Origin: Phyllobacterium bourgognense | Lineage (GTDB): Bacteria > Pseudomonadota > Alphaproteobacteria > Rhizobiales > Rhizobiaceae | DNA: 64,000 bases | Direction of reading: 5' to 3' | NCBI RefSeq assembly: GCF_003337575.1 | Contig: NZ_QPJM01000004.1 | Span: 186,001 to 250,000, forward strand | Made by a program: the position numbers and the translations under genes | Notes under the pieces: generated by a model | Seen by the model: the letters and a program-made list of their open reading frames with translations, nothing else | Databases searched by the model: none | Told to the model about the DNA's origin: nothing | Shown: positions 47,181-55,484 of the stretch, in pieces | How the letters are laid out: every line of letters starts with the position of its first letter | Numbering within the stretch: position 1 is the first letter of the stretch

Positions 47181-48158
47181 TTGGAAGACTGGGACCCTAA
47201 CGTAGTCAAGATGCTCAGCGTCTTCATGCCAACCACTTTTGACAGGCGTCTGGCCATCAAGGGACATTCCCGCTTCGTCCATTATACCACGGCTGAAAAT
47301 CTGTTTCGCATTCTCGATCAGGAGGAAATACGGTTCCGAAACACGCGATGCATGAACGACTATCGCGATGTGGAACAAGGGGTCATGCAGCTGCACCAGT
47401 GGAACAATGACGGGGAAAGCAGCGAGCCCCTGGCGAAAGCGCTCGAAGCCAGCAGTCCGGGGGTTTGGGGTGAGGCAATCAAGAAATACTACCAGGCGTT
47501 GCCGAGCTTGCGCACTCAATCCTATGTCCTGTCGGTCGCCGAACATGATCCCGCTGAAAATGACACCGGCCGGCTATCGCTGTGGCGGGCCTACGAACAG
47601 GGCGAAACGGGGATCGCCGTCGTCGTCAAGGTCGCGCCTTTCATGCAGGTGACGGAAGCTCTTAAAGCCTATTCGAGCCCGGTGGCGTACTGGACGCGGC
47701 ACCAGCTCGACAACGAGTTCAAGGTCGTCGCCCAGCGCGTGTCCGCCAATAAGGATTTCCTGTCGAAATTACCGAAGCCCGCACTGATCGAGATGCTGTT
47801 CCTGATGCTGGTCTTCGCGGCGACATGCTCCAAACATCCGGCTCTGGGCGACGAGCGCGAGTGGCGTGTATTGACCAATCCCCTACTCTGGCCATCACCC
47901 CAGCTGATCGAACACCATGACGTCATCGATGGAGTCCCGCAGACGGTCTACCGGATGCCGCTGAAAAACAACCCCGCCGACAATGTGATGGGTATAGAAC
48001 TGCCCGAGCTCATCGACCGCGTGATCATTGGTCCGACAGCCTATGCCGGGCCGATCCGCGATGCGATCATCGCAAAATTGGCACAGAGAAAGATCGATGA
48101 TCCCGCATCGAAGGTTGTCATATCGGGGATGCCTGTGCGTGCGAAGGCAATGGGATAG
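47181..48158 (+). CDS. DUF2971 domain-containing protein
   Basis: About 325 residues, soluble. HYTTAENLFRILDQEEIRFR, NTRCMNDYRDVEQGVMQLHQ and RLSLWRAYEQGETGIAVVVK match DUF2971, an uncharacterised family often found in accessory DNA. The start is unclear: TTG 47181 lies 5 nt after GAGGA and is preferred; ATG 47211 is also possible. A GTG at 47136 falls inside a 9-bp inverted repeat (GAACCGTGC/GCACGGTTC, 47131-47162) and is unlikely. No partner gene is recognised. A half copy of the palindromic element follows. Confidence 0.8.
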   Translation: MEDWDPNVVKMLSVFMPTTFDRRLAIKGHSRFVHYTTAENLFRILDQEEIRFRNTRCMNDYRDVEQGVMQLHQWNNDGESSEPLAKALEASSPGVWGEAIKKYYQALPSLRTQSYVLSVAEHDPAENDTGRLSLWRAYEQGETGIAVVVKVAPFMQVTEALKAYSSPVAYWTRHQLDNEFKVVAQRVSANKDFLSKLPKPALIEMLFLMLVFAATCSKHPALGDEREWRVLTNPLLWPSPQLIEHHDVIDGVPQTVYRMPLKNNPADNVMGIELPELIDRVIIGPTAYAGPIRDAIIAKLAQRKIDDPASKVVISGMPVRAKAMG

Positions 48159-48179
48159 CTTTTTCATGTCTGAATGGAA

Positions 48180-48325
48180 ACGTCCTTTCGGGTGGATTCG
48201 GGCCAAAGCCATCAAGCTTCGGCACCGTCCGACGGAAAGACATCGGCGCCGGCAAATCCCTTGACCTTGTGACGATCTCCCTCCCGCAGAACAGACGCTA
48301 TTTGGTCATGAAAGGCTCTGGTAAA
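48180..48325 (+). repeat. Half copy of the MITE-like palindrome
   Basis: Aligns with the right arm of the element at 37225-37339: ATTCGGGCCAAAGCC, AAGCTTCGG, CGTCCGACGGAAAGACATCG, CTTGACCTTG, CGCAGAACAGACGCTATTTG and the terminus GAAAGGCTCTGGTA. No left arm is present. It fills most of the 300-bp gap after the DUF2971 gene. Confidence 0.75.
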
Positions 48326-48458
48326 TGCAGTGTGATCAAACTTCGCGGAATCGTCGTCCTCAAGCCTCCTTTTGATCAAAAACAGACCTAAACTGAGCAC
48401 AACCTCGCTTTCAACCTTCGCGCCGAGGGTGCTGTTTCCGCCCAAGGAGAATAGTCAC

Positions 48459-48581
48459 ATGCACGACCTAACCATAGTCCTGGGAATCTTCGCTATTGTT
48501 CTTCTCGCTTATCAATCCGACCTCGATGACCGTCCTACCGTTCAGGACGATGACGGGTCGTATTCGGATAATTCTGATTAG
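48459..48581 (+). CDS. Single-pass membrane microprotein (40 aa)
   Basis: 40 residues: one hydrophobic helix (LTIVLGIFAIVLLAYQSDLD begins at residue 3) followed by a very acidic tail (DDRPTVQDDDGSYSDNSD). The ribosome binding site AAGGAGA ends 8 nt before the ATG and is among the best in the window, so translation is credible. No family recognised. It converges on the DUF1772-like gene with an 8-bp gap and lies right after the half palindrome. Confidence 0.55.
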   Translation: MHDLTIVLGIFAIVLLAYQSDLDDRPTVQDDDGSYSDNSD

Positions 48582-48589
48582 GTCGTGAT

Positions 48590-49084
48590 TTACGACGCGG
48601 TCAATGCGATGGCTATCGAGACAAGGCTGAGTATCGCAAAGACAGCGCGTGCGACATGCGAATATTCCCAGATGTTCCGCAACTGCTTCCAGTCCTCTTT
48701 GCCGCCTTTGCCAGCGAAACTCGAAAAGAAGGTGTTTCCGGCGCCGGATAATTTGGTATCCCTCAGCCAGAAATTGTTCACTCTGTGGGTGAACGCCCAA
48801 TAGATGAGATTGACGACGACGAGGCATGCGAGCGCTGCGGCGCTCCACCAGAAGCGTGTGGTGCCATAGGGCAGGATCAAGAGAAGAATGGCGAGAGCCA
48901 CGATGCCGCCGAACTCGCCGACAAGGCCGCCAAAGGTGAAGCCTGGGTAATAGATCGGCTGGACAATGCCGTATTGATCCTTGTTCAGTCGCTTCTTCCC
49001 CGGAAACTCCAGCGCATGTGCCAATGAAAGTCCCATCGCGACGGCCACGAGCAGCAGCGACAGAATATGCATGAAGGTATCCAT
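48590..49084 (-). CDS. Four-helix membrane protein, DUF1772-like
   Basis: 164 residues with about four membrane segments (FMHILSLLLVAVAMGLSLAH, FGGIVALAILLLILPYG, FWWSAAALACLVVVNLIYWA, VARAVFAILSLVSIAIAL). The arrangement, with a soluble loop ending KQLRNIWEYSHVARA, resembles DUF1772/anthrone oxygenase-like proteins. Function unknown. 66 bp downstream of the small helix-turn-helix gene, same strand. Confidence 0.65.
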   Translation of the reverse strand: MDTFMHILSLLLVAVAMGLSLAHALEFPGKKRLNKDQYGIVQPIYYPGFTFGGLVGEFGGIVALAILLLILPYGTTRFWWSAAALACLVVVNLIYWAFTHRVNNFWLRDTKLSGAGNTFFSSFAGKGGKEDWKQLRNIWEYSHVARAVFAILSLVSIAIALTAS

Positions 49085-49150
49085 GACGAATTCTCCCGAT
49101 GGTGATCCTGAAAGAATGACGTATGGGAGGCCGTCATTCCGACAATCGGA

Positions 49151-49384
49151 TCAAGTCTGAGGAGCGCCGGCAATATCGCCCGGAAGGCCAACGGAATGGG
49201 CAATGCGATGCAGTTTCCCCGGCTCGGCATCCTGACCCATCTCGATGCCATTGAGTTCATCGACGGTCAGACCGCACGCAATGGCGAGATCCTCGACAGT
49301 GTAATTGAATTTTTGCTTGATCATTTTCACCAGATTAGCGCTGGCGACGATGGCGGAAGCCGTCGCTTCAATTGTGTCGGCCAT
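49151..49384 (-). CDS. Small helix-turn-helix-like protein
   Basis: 77 residues. The centre VEDLAIACGLTVDELNGIEM looks like an XRE-type helix-turn-helix, though the recognition helix is atypical. No signal peptide. ATG 49384 follows CGGAG. Divergent from the MarR gene; the shared 133-bp spacer carries the MarR operator. Could be a regulator or a DNA-binding remnant. Confidence 0.6.
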   Translation of the reverse strand: MADTIEATASAIVASANLVKMIKQKFNYTVEDLAIACGLTVDELNGIEMGQDAEPGKLHRIAHSVGLPGDIAGAPQT

Positions 49385-49481
49385 GGCGGATCTCCGGATC
49401 TGACAAGTTTCGGTCTCCCGAAATGCGCCGGACCATGTTTGGTTCCAAGCAGAGGCAGCAGACTCCAATATCAGGATGGCC

Positions 49482-49510
49482 TTGACAAAGTGCATATGCA
49501 CAGTTATATC
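49482..49510 (+). promoter_or_regulatory. Sigma-70 promoter of marR with an embedded operator palindrome
   Basis: TTGACA (49482-49487), 17-nt spacer, TATATC (49505-49510). The spacer contains the perfect 12-bp palindrome GTGCATATGCAC at 49490-49501. A protein bound there would block RNA polymerase, so autorepression by MarR is expected. The ATG follows the -10 by only 7 nt, so the mRNA may be nearly leaderless. Confidence 0.7.
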
Positions 49511-49517
49511 CCTCCTC

Positions 49518-49946
49518 ATGAATGAAACATCGTCCATGGATGCGTGCAATGGTTTCGCGACACGGCGTGCTGCTCGTTACATTACGAGGCTTTATGAGCG
49601 GCATCTTGCGGCAGCGCACGTGACGACTACCCAGTTCTCGATATTGGTGTTGCTCAATGAGAGACCGGGTATGACAATGAGCGAGCTGGTGCAGGCAATG
49701 GTCATGGACAGGACGTCATTGGTACGGGCCATCAAACCAATGCAACGTGATGGCTGGCTGAAAACAGAACCGGCGCTTGACGAGCCGCGAAAGCTGGTGC
49801 TGTCACTGACAGAACCGGGCCAGAGCAAGGTCCGGGAGGCCAGACCGTTATGGCAAAAGGCTCAAGACGAATTCGAGGCCCAGGTAGGGTCCGAACGAGC
49901 CGCACAATGGCGGCATGATTTTTTCGAGATGACACGCAGTACCTAG
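49518..49946 (+). CDS. MarR family transcriptional regulator
   Basis: 142 residues. Winged helix: TTQFSILVLLNERPGMTMSE, LVQAMVMDRTSLVRAIKPMQ and the wing LKTEPALDEPRKLVLSLTEP. N-terminal Cys in SMDACNGFATRRAARY could be redox-active but this is only a possibility. The start ATG 49518 is supported by the promoter position; ATG 49536 is an alternative. Its operator GTGCATATGCAC also occurs before the next gene (49982), so it likely regulates itself and the exported 128-residue protein. Confidence 0.9.
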   Translation: MNETSSMDACNGFATRRAARYITRLYERHLAAAHVTTTQFSILVLLNERPGMTMSELVQAMVMDRTSLVRAIKPMQRDGWLKTEPALDEPRKLVLSLTEPGQSKVREARPLWQKAQDEFEAQVGSERAAQWRHDFFEMTRST

Positions 49947-49981
49947 AATATCTCAGAGGTCGAAATTGCGTGTCGGATAGT

Positions 49982-49993
49982 GTGCATATGCAC
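49982..49993 (+). promoter_or_regulatory. Second MarR operator, before the exported protein gene
   Basis: GTGCATATGCAC, identical to the palindrome in the marR promoter, 28 bp before the start of the next gene. Confidence 0.65.
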
Positions 49994-50021
49994 ATAGCGT
50001 TGCAACATATAGGAGACTGAA

Positions 50022-50408
50022 ATGACTGGATATTTGAAAATTGCTGGCAGTGCCGTCCTGTATGGCATGATCGCAGCAACATCGCCGGTTCAGGCCACCG
50101 AACCAGATCGCAATGTGAAAGAAGGGCAAGCCGTCGTTACGACCCTTGGTAGTGATACGTCCGCCGTTACCTACTGGGTCAGCCAAAGCGATGGCTGGCA
50201 TGTCGTGACAACAGTCGATACGAAGAACGCAGCCGTCAGTTCCGAGACCGGAAATCACGCCGTGGTAAGGTTCTCTGCGATACTGCAGCCGGGCCAATCA
50301 CACTCGATCTCGATCCCGGTTGCCGTTGGCGAGAAACAGCCGGCGCTGCTTATCCGGCGCGTGGCGGACCGGATCGAGGTGGAGACAGATCCGGCACTGT
50401 TGAACTAG
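50022..50408 (+). CDS. Exported protein of unknown function under the MarR operator
   Basis: 128 residues with a signal peptide (LKIAGSAVLYGMIAATSPVQ, probable cleavage after QA near residue 25). The mature part is beta-rich: AVVTTLGSDTSAVTYWVSQS, GWHVVTTVDTK, NHAVVRFSAILQPGQSHSIS and ends IEVETDPALLN. Ribosome binding site AGGAG. I do not know a function. The upstream GTGCATATGCAC operator ties it to the MarR gene. It converges on the GGDEF-EAL gene. Confidence 0.75.
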   Translation: MTGYLKIAGSAVLYGMIAATSPVQATEPDRNVKEGQAVVTTLGSDTSAVTYWVSQSDGWHVVTTVDTKNAAVSSETGNHAVVRFSAILQPGQSHSISIPVAVGEKQPALLIRRVADRIEVETDPALLN

Positions 50409-50420
50409 CGGGATACCGCA

Positions 50421-52409
50421 TTACTGCACGAGCGATCTGGACTGGTTGATCCAGTCGATCGCTTCGTGATGCGGCATAGGCTTTGCAAAATAATGACCCT
50501 GCATGCTCACGCAGCCGAGTTGCCGCAGAATGCGCAGGTCGGCTTCAGTCTCGACGCCTTCGGCCACGACCTCGATTCCGAGTGACTTGCCAAGGCCGAG
50601 AATGGACTGCACGACTTTGCGATCATCCACAGACTCTGCGATGCCGAAGATGAAAGAACGGTCAATCTTGATCCGGTCGACATGCAATAGCCGAAGCGAT
50701 GACATTGACGAATAGCCGACGCCAAAATCATCGATGGCAATGCGCACGCCTTCTTTGGCCAAGGCAGCCAGTTTGCCTTGCACCGAGCTGATGTCCTTTG
50801 CCGTGTCTTCGGTGATCTCGATCTCCAGCATGGAAGCCGGCAGATCGAGTTTGCGCAGTTTGGCGATGATCAAATCGTCTACGGCGAGTTGAGACATCTC
50901 GCGCGGGGACATGTTCATCGCCACACGCAAATGACCGAGGTTCATTGCGCGCAATGTCTGCATCATGGCGCAGACGTCCTTCAATATGTATCGGAACAGC
51001 GGTTCGGCAAGTCCGGAAAACGATGCCACCGCTACCAGATCCGTCGGGGGAATCCAGCCGTGTCGCGGGTGGTTCCATCGTACGAGCGCTTCGAGATCGG
51101 TAATCTTGCGCCCGCCATCTCCCAAAATTGGCTGAAACCAGACCTCCAATGCGTCATTGCTCAATGCCTTGGCAACGTCGCGCTCTATATCGCGCCGCAT
51201 CGCGAGGTGATCGCGCAAATCGTCGTCGAACACATAATGCCGATTGCGGCCCTGTGACTTCGCCCTGTAAAGCGCCGCATCCGCACGGACCAGCATCTCG
51301 TCGACGTCACGTTCTCTGGATACACAAACGCCGATGCTGACGCCGATACGGCCGGCATCGAAGGTGGCGAACGGAATGGATATTGCGGCGATCAACTTGG
51401 TGGCGAGTATTGACGGCGTCTCGTCACGACACGCGGTGTCGAGCAGAACGGCAAATTCATCTCCACCCAGACGTGCCACAAGTACGTCGTTACTCAGACT
51501 CTGACGAAGCCTCCTGCCGACTTCCACGAGCACCCTGTCGCCCGCTTTGTGACCGAATGCGTCATTGATCGACTTGAAACCATCCAGATCGAGCAGCATG
51601 AGCGCGAATCCGGTTGTGCTGGCAGAGGGCAAAGATGCAACTTCCTGCATGAACCCGCTGCGGTTGAGAAGACCCGTCAATTCGTCGTGGGCGGCGCGAT
51701 GTCCCATTTTGGCAGCGGCTTGCGTCGCCTGATCCCTGGCCGCTTCCAGAGAAATTGCCATTGCGGTGGCCTCGTTCTTCAGCCTGCTGGACTGACGGAA
51801 CAATGCTTCGCTTTCCCGTGCGCCGCGTATGAGCGCGGCGAGGTAAATTATCGTCGTTGCTGCCAGACAATACCGGTCAAAGCCACCGGCATAGACGAGG
51901 CATCCGGCAACCGACAGTAGAACCGGTACAATGTAACAGATTGGCATCAGCGCATAGGCAAAGCCGGCGGTAATTGCGCCCGCGGTAATCCCGCACAGGA
52001 CGACCAGGTAGAATACCGATTGCGGGGCGGTATAACCGTCGCACAGAATTGCGATGAAAGCCCATACCACACCTGAGGCCGCAGCCACGAGCGACTGCAG
52101 GAAAAGATGTTGTCTTACCGAGGCGGGGTCTAGATTGTTTGGCTTCACGGGGGCACCGGGATCAACCAGCCGCACCGGAGAACGGCACAGAAGCATCCGG
52201 ACCACATTCACGAGGCTCGAAGCGAGAAACCACAACAAACCGGCCAGTCCTTGTCCGTAGTGAAGAGCGACGAGCAGGCTGATCAGCCCGAGGACGATAC
52301 TCACGGGAACGGAAATGAGCATGCTGCGGCGCACGGCCATCAGCTGGTCGGCGGCGATCAGATGCTGCAAGGGCAGCGCAAGCGCTTCTGCAGGTTGGTT
52401 GGGACTCAT
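50421..52409 (-). CDS. Membrane GGDEF-EAL protein (cyclic di-GMP signalling)
   Basis: 662 residues. Six or so N-terminal membrane helices (residues about 30-195), then GGDEF with the intact signature ARLGGDEFAVLL (residue about 315) and an EAL domain with LEALVRWNHP, EITEDTA, AIDDFGVGYSS, KIDRSF and AEGVETEADL. Both domains keep catalytic residues, so it may make or break c-di-GMP; the RxxD inhibitory site before GGDEF is not evident. Convergent with the exported protein gene and 112 bp downstream of a small gene. Confidence 0.92.
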   Translation of the reverse strand: MSPNQPAEALALPLQHLIAADQLMAVRRSMLISVPVSIVLGLISLLVALHYGQGLAGLLWFLASSLVNVVRMLLCRSPVRLVDPGAPVKPNNLDPASVRQHLFLQSLVAAASGVVWAFIAILCDGYTAPQSVFYLVVLCGITAGAITAGFAYALMPICYIVPVLLSVAGCLVYAGGFDRYCLAATTIIYLAALIRGARESEALFRQSSRLKNEATAMAISLEAARDQATQAAAKMGHRAAHDELTGLLNRSGFMQEVASLPSASTTGFALMLLDLDGFKSINDAFGHKAGDRVLVEVGRRLRQSLSNDVLVARLGGDEFAVLLDTACRDETPSILATKLIAAISIPFATFDAGRIGVSIGVCVSRERDVDEMLVRADAALYRAKSQGRNRHYVFDDDLRDHLAMRRDIERDVAKALSNDALEVWFQPILGDGGRKITDLEALVRWNHPRHGWIPPTDLVAVASFSGLAEPLFRYILKDVCAMMQTLRAMNLGHLRVAMNMSPREMSQLAVDDLIIAKLRKLDLPASMLEIEITEDTAKDISSVQGKLAALAKEGVRIAIDDFGVGYSSMSSLRLLHVDRIKIDRSFIFGIAESVDDRKVVQSILGLGKSLGIEVVAEGVETEADLRILRQLGCVSMQGHYFAKPMPHHEAIDWINQSRSLVQ

Positions 52410-52521
52410 CGCGTCTCTGCCAGAAATGCATTGTTATTATTGCTGAAAGGCAACTTAACCGCCTTCTGCATAATTATTGGTAACTTTTGCGAGCGGACAC
52501 GCTCACCCAACCATACGAGTG

Positions 52522-52722
52522 TTAATTTTTCAGGCCACGATCAGCGCAATAGGTCATAAACTCCTCCGGCAGCATTATGTCTTCACCCTCGACCTCCACT
52601 TGCAGGACCGGATGTTTGTGTACCGCGTGCAAGGCGTCCTTGGCGCATGGATATTTGATTGCCGTTATCGTCAACCGTCCTTCGACAATGAACACGCGAA
52701 CGGTCGTGTCTAGCCGGGACAT
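52522..52722 (-). CDS. Small hypothetical protein (66 aa)
   Basis: 66 residues, start MSRLDTTVRVFIVEGRLTIT, acidic C-terminal part. ATG is preceded at 8 nt by AAAGGAG, a strong ribosome binding site, which is the main reason for accepting it. No family recognised, no membrane segment. Lies 112 bp upstream of the GGDEF-EAL gene on the same strand and may be co-transcribed. Confidence 0.55.
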   Translation of the reverse strand: MSRLDTTVRVFIVEGRLTITAIKYPCAKDALHAVHKHPVLQVEVEGEDIMLPEEFMTYCADRGLKN

Positions 52723-52808
52723 CGCCAGGGCTCCTTTGTATGTGCTTCGATTTGACCCTTAGATAGTCATTGAAGCGCACACAAAAAAGACCCTGGGCAT
52801 GATCTCGC

Positions 52809-52990
52809 TTATGCTTTCCATGCCGAGCCGCGAATGATGCTGCAGAAGTTGCCACGGTGAAAATGTGGGGTCTTGTCGGCAAGCACATCGGCCTTGACGC
52901 TACCGAAGGTGGTGTCGGGCTTGTGCTTGATGCCATCGTAGAAGAGATATGCGGAGGGATAATGTGTCCGCTCCACGGACCGGATAGGCT
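52809..52990 (-). pseudogene. 3' remnant of an HD-domain phosphohydrolase-like gene
   Basis: On the minus strand an open stretch with no start codon of its own reads YPSAYLFYDGIKHKPDTTFG, then VKADVLADKTPHFHRG and NFCSIIRGSAWKA and stop. This resembles the C-terminal end of HD-domain proteins of about 200 residues. An in-frame stop cuts it off just upstream and nothing of the N-terminal HD part is found, so it is a decayed fragment. It lies between two small live genes. Confidence 0.5.
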
Positions 52991-53125
52991 GTGTTTATAG
53001 GGGGGCGCAAGCCACCCAAGCGCGGTTGCATGCGGAACGCTGTGGCGCGCTGGAGTTGCACCAAACTTTGTTCGTGTCATATTCACATTGAAAACGGACC
53101 CGCCTATCGGATTGGACAAAGGAAC

Positions 53126-53590
53126 ATGATGATCTTGCTCTTGGCACTTCTGATCGGGATTGTAGCTGGTTTGCGTGCAATGACGGCCCCGGCGGCTATC
53201 AGCTGGGCTGCTCACCTCGGTTGGCTGCATCTCGGTGACAGTTGGCTCGCATTCCTCGGGTATGCATTCACACCCTGGATATTTACCGCCTTGGCCATCG
53301 TGGAGTTGGTCACCGACCAACTGCCGTCCACGCCAAGCCGAAAGGTCCCGGTGCAGTTTGGTGCACGTATTGTCATGGGCGCCTTATGTGGCGCGGCGGT
53401 TGGAATCAGTGGCGGTTGGGCTTTGGGCGGCGTTGCCGCGGGCGCGATCGGCGCAGTGATCGGCACTCTGGCGGGCGCCGAAATCCGAGGGCGCCTTGCC
53501 AGTAGCTTTGGTCAGGACCGACCGGCCGCGATCATCGAAGACGTCGTGGCAATAGTTGCAGCCTTCCTGATTGTCGCTGCTTTGCCGTAA
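53126..53590 (+). CDS. DUF4126 family membrane protein
   Basis: 154 residues. Membrane helices: LLLALLIGIVAGLRAMTAPA, WLAFLGYAFTPWIFTALAIV, a glycine-rich IVMGALCGAAVGISGGWALG helix and a last IIEDVVAIVAAFLIVAALP. LRAMTAPAAISWA near the start and ELVTDQLPSTPSRKVPVQFG are DUF4126 features. Function unknown. ATG follows AAAGGA. It ends just before the bidirectional terminator shared with tRNA-Leu. Confidence 0.8.
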   Translation: MMILLLALLIGIVAGLRAMTAPAAISWAAHLGWLHLGDSWLAFLGYAFTPWIFTALAIVELVTDQLPSTPSRKVPVQFGARIVMGALCGAAVGISGGWALGGVAAGAIGAVIGTLAGAEIRGRLASSFGQDRPAAIIEDVVAIVAAFLIVAALP

Positions 53591-53646
53591 GTGCCAATGA
53601 TTTCACTCGGGCAGGTTCGGGGGCGCTCCAAGGGAACTAAAAAACA

Positions 53647-53671
53647 AAAAGCCCGGAAAACCCGGGCTTTT
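53647..53671. terminator. Bidirectional terminator between DUF4126 and tRNA-Leu
   Basis: Stem AAAAGCCCGG/CCGGGCTTTT (loop AAAA C), A/T runs on both sides; serves the rightward DUF4126 gene and the leftward tRNA. Confidence 0.85.
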
Positions 53672-53712
53672 GTCTGACTTCAATACCGTATTGACGGTAT
53701 GAAACGGGAATT

Positions 53713-53797
53713 TGGTGCCCAGAAGAGGACTCGAACCTCCACGCCTTGCGGCACACGGACCTGAACCGTGCGCGTCTACCAATTCCGCCATCTGGGC
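53713..53797 (-). tRNA. tRNA-Leu (anticodon CAG)
   Basis: 85 nt on the minus strand including an encoded CCA end. Acceptor GCCCAGA/TCTGGGC, D arm GGCGGAATTGGTAGACGC, anticodon stem ACGGTTCAGGTCCGT with CAG in the loop, a long class II variable arm (GTGCCGCAAGGCGT), and T arm GGAGGTTCGAGTCCTC. Reads CUG codons. A terminator follows. A RIME-like repeat lies on the other side, between it and gpmA. Confidence 0.95.
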
Positions 53798-53876
53798 AGC
53801 GGGGTTCCATGTAAGGGGCGCTTCAGAGTCTGTCAATCCATTTGCCGGGGAATTCGTCAGCGATCGTCGGCTTCAT

Positions 53877-53993
53877 ACCATGGCGGCCTGCAAACGGCGT
53901 TTTTCTGCGCTCCGGTGCTCACGTACCCTAAAGTACGCTGCGCTCCGGTGCTCGAAAACCACCGTTTTCGCCTCGCCCTGACATGAATCTCAA
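53877..53993 (-). repeat. RIME-like dispersed repeat, copy E
   Basis: About 117 bp between gpmA and the tRNA. Two copies of CTGCGCTCCGGTGCTC flank ACGTACCCTAAAGTACG; ends with GAAAACCACCGTTTTC and GCCCTGACATG. Nearly the exact reverse complement of copy A at 22779. Confidence 0.88.
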
Positions 53994-54003
53994 CAGACCA
54001 TGG

Positions 54004-54624
54004 TCAGCCTTCGAGAACTTCCTTGGAAGCGACCGTCGAATCTGCGTTGAGCTTGTAGATGATCGGAACGCCGGTCGCGATTTCCTGTGCGACGATCTCC
54101 TCGCCCGTCAGGCCGTCCAGAGCCATGACCAGCGAGCGCAGCGAATTGCCATGCGCGACCACCAATACGTTTTCGCCGCGCAGCACATGCGGCTGCATGT
54201 CGTGCATGTAATAGGGCCAGACGCGCGCGCCGGTATCGCGCAAGCTTTCACCGCCGGGCGGCGGAACGTCATAGGACCGGCGCCAGACATGCACCTGCTC
54301 TTCGCCCCACTTAACGCGGGCATCATCCTTGTTGAGGCCGGACAGGTCGCCATAGTCGCGTTCGTTCAAGGCCTGGTGGCGGATCGTTTCGAGGCCGGTC
54401 TGGCCAACCTCCTCGAGAATGTGGTCGAGGGTCGCCTCGGCGCGCGAGAGCACCGATGTAAAGGCGATGTCGAAATGCAATCCCATGGCCTTCAGCCGCT
54501 GGCCGGCATCCTTGGCTTCCTCATGGCCGAGCTCGGTAAGCGCGGGGTCGCGCCAGCCGGTGAAGAGGTTCTTCAAATTCCATTCGCTCTGGCCATGGCG
54601 GACAAGGACGAGGGTTCCGGACAT
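54004..54624 (-). CDS. gpmA: 2,3-bisphosphoglycerate-dependent phosphoglycerate mutase
   Basis: 206 residues, glycolysis. Catalytic [20 protein letters not shown] with the phosphohistidine, [35 protein letters not shown] and the second histidine in [16 protein letters not shown]. Shorter than E. coli GpmA (250) as usual in alphaproteobacteria. Start ATG 54624 behind AGGAG. 23 bp after dapB, same strand, so probably its partner in one transcript. Confidence 0.96.
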   Translation of the reverse strand: MSGTLVLVRHGQSEWNLKNLFTGWRDPALTELGHEEAKDAGQRLKAMGLHFDIAFTSVLSRAEATLDHILEEVGQTGLETIRHQALNERDYGDLSGLNKDDARVKWGEEQVHVWRRSYDVPPPGGESLRDTGARVWPYYMHDMQPHVLRGENVLVVAHGNSLRSLVMALDGLTGEEIVAQEIATGVPIIYKLNADSTVASKEVLEG

Positions 54625-54647
54625 TGCAGTACTCCTGTTTGACAGAC

Positions 54648-55484
54648 TTATGAATTGAGACCGAGGACGTCGGACATGGCATAAAGGCCGGGTTTGCGGC
54701 CTTTGCCCCAAAGTGCCGCCTTGACGGCACCGCGCGCGAATATCGTGCGGTCTTCCGCATGGTGCGAGAGCGTGATGCGCTCGCCCTGACCGGCAAGGAT
54801 GACGGAATGGTCGCCAACGACGGAGCCGCCGCGCAATGCGGCAAAACCGATCGTCCCACTCTCGCGCGCACCGGTGTGGCCGTCGCGCACCCGCACGCTG
54901 TGCTGGCCGAGCCCGATGTCGCGCCCTTCGGCGGCGGCTTCGCCCAGCAGCAATGCGGTGCCGGATGGCGCGTCGACCTTGTGCTTGTGGTGCATTTCCA
55001 GAATCTCGATATCGAAATCATCAGCGCCGAGCGCACGCGCCGCCTGTTTGACGAGGACGGCGAGCAGATTGACGCCAAGGCTCATATTGCCGGATTTGAT
55101 GACGACCGCATGACGGGCGGCTGCGGCAATCTTTGCCTCGTCTTCGCTTGTGCAGCCGGTCGTGCCAATGACGTGGACGATACGTGCCTGTGCGGCCAGC
55201 CCGGAAAAGAGAACGGTCGCGGCAGGCGTAGTGAAATCGAGCACGCCCTCGACGCCGGCAAACGCTGCTGCCGCGTCATCCGTGATCGAGACGCCAAGAT
55301 TGCCGACGCCAGCAAGTTCGCCCGCATCACCGCCGATGTGGGGTGAGCCGGGCCGTTCAATGGCTCCGGCAAGTATCGCGCCGGGGGTTGCGTGAATGAC
55401 GCGGATCAGCGTCTGGCCCATGCGCCCCGCCGCGCCGACAACGGCGAGTTTCATTGGCGTCGTGGGCTGTTCCGCTCTGCTCAT
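54648..55484 (-). CDS. dapB: 4-hydroxy-tetrahydrodipicolinate reductase
   Basis: 278 residues, lysine and diaminopimelate synthesis. NAD(P) site [39 protein letters not shown], catalytic [20 protein letters not shown] and the ending [10 protein letters not shown]. Its ATG overlaps the stop of the ABC exporter gene (ATGA), indicating translational coupling; MKLAVV 10 codons later is a possible alternative start. gpmA follows. Confidence 0.96.
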   Translation of the reverse strand: MSRAEQPTTPMKLAVVGAAGRMGQTLIRVIHATPGAILAGAIERPGSPHIGGDAGELAGVGNLGVSITDDAAAAFAGVEGVLDFTTPAATVLFSGLAAQARIVHVIGTTGCTSEDEAKIAAAARHAVVIKSGNMSLGVNLLAVLVKQAARALGADDFDIEILEMHHKHKVDAPSGTALLLGEAAAEGRDIGLGQHSVRVRDGHTGARESGTIGFAALRGGSVVGDHSVILAGQGERITLSHHAEDRTIFARGAVKAALWGKGRKPGLYAMSDVLGLNS

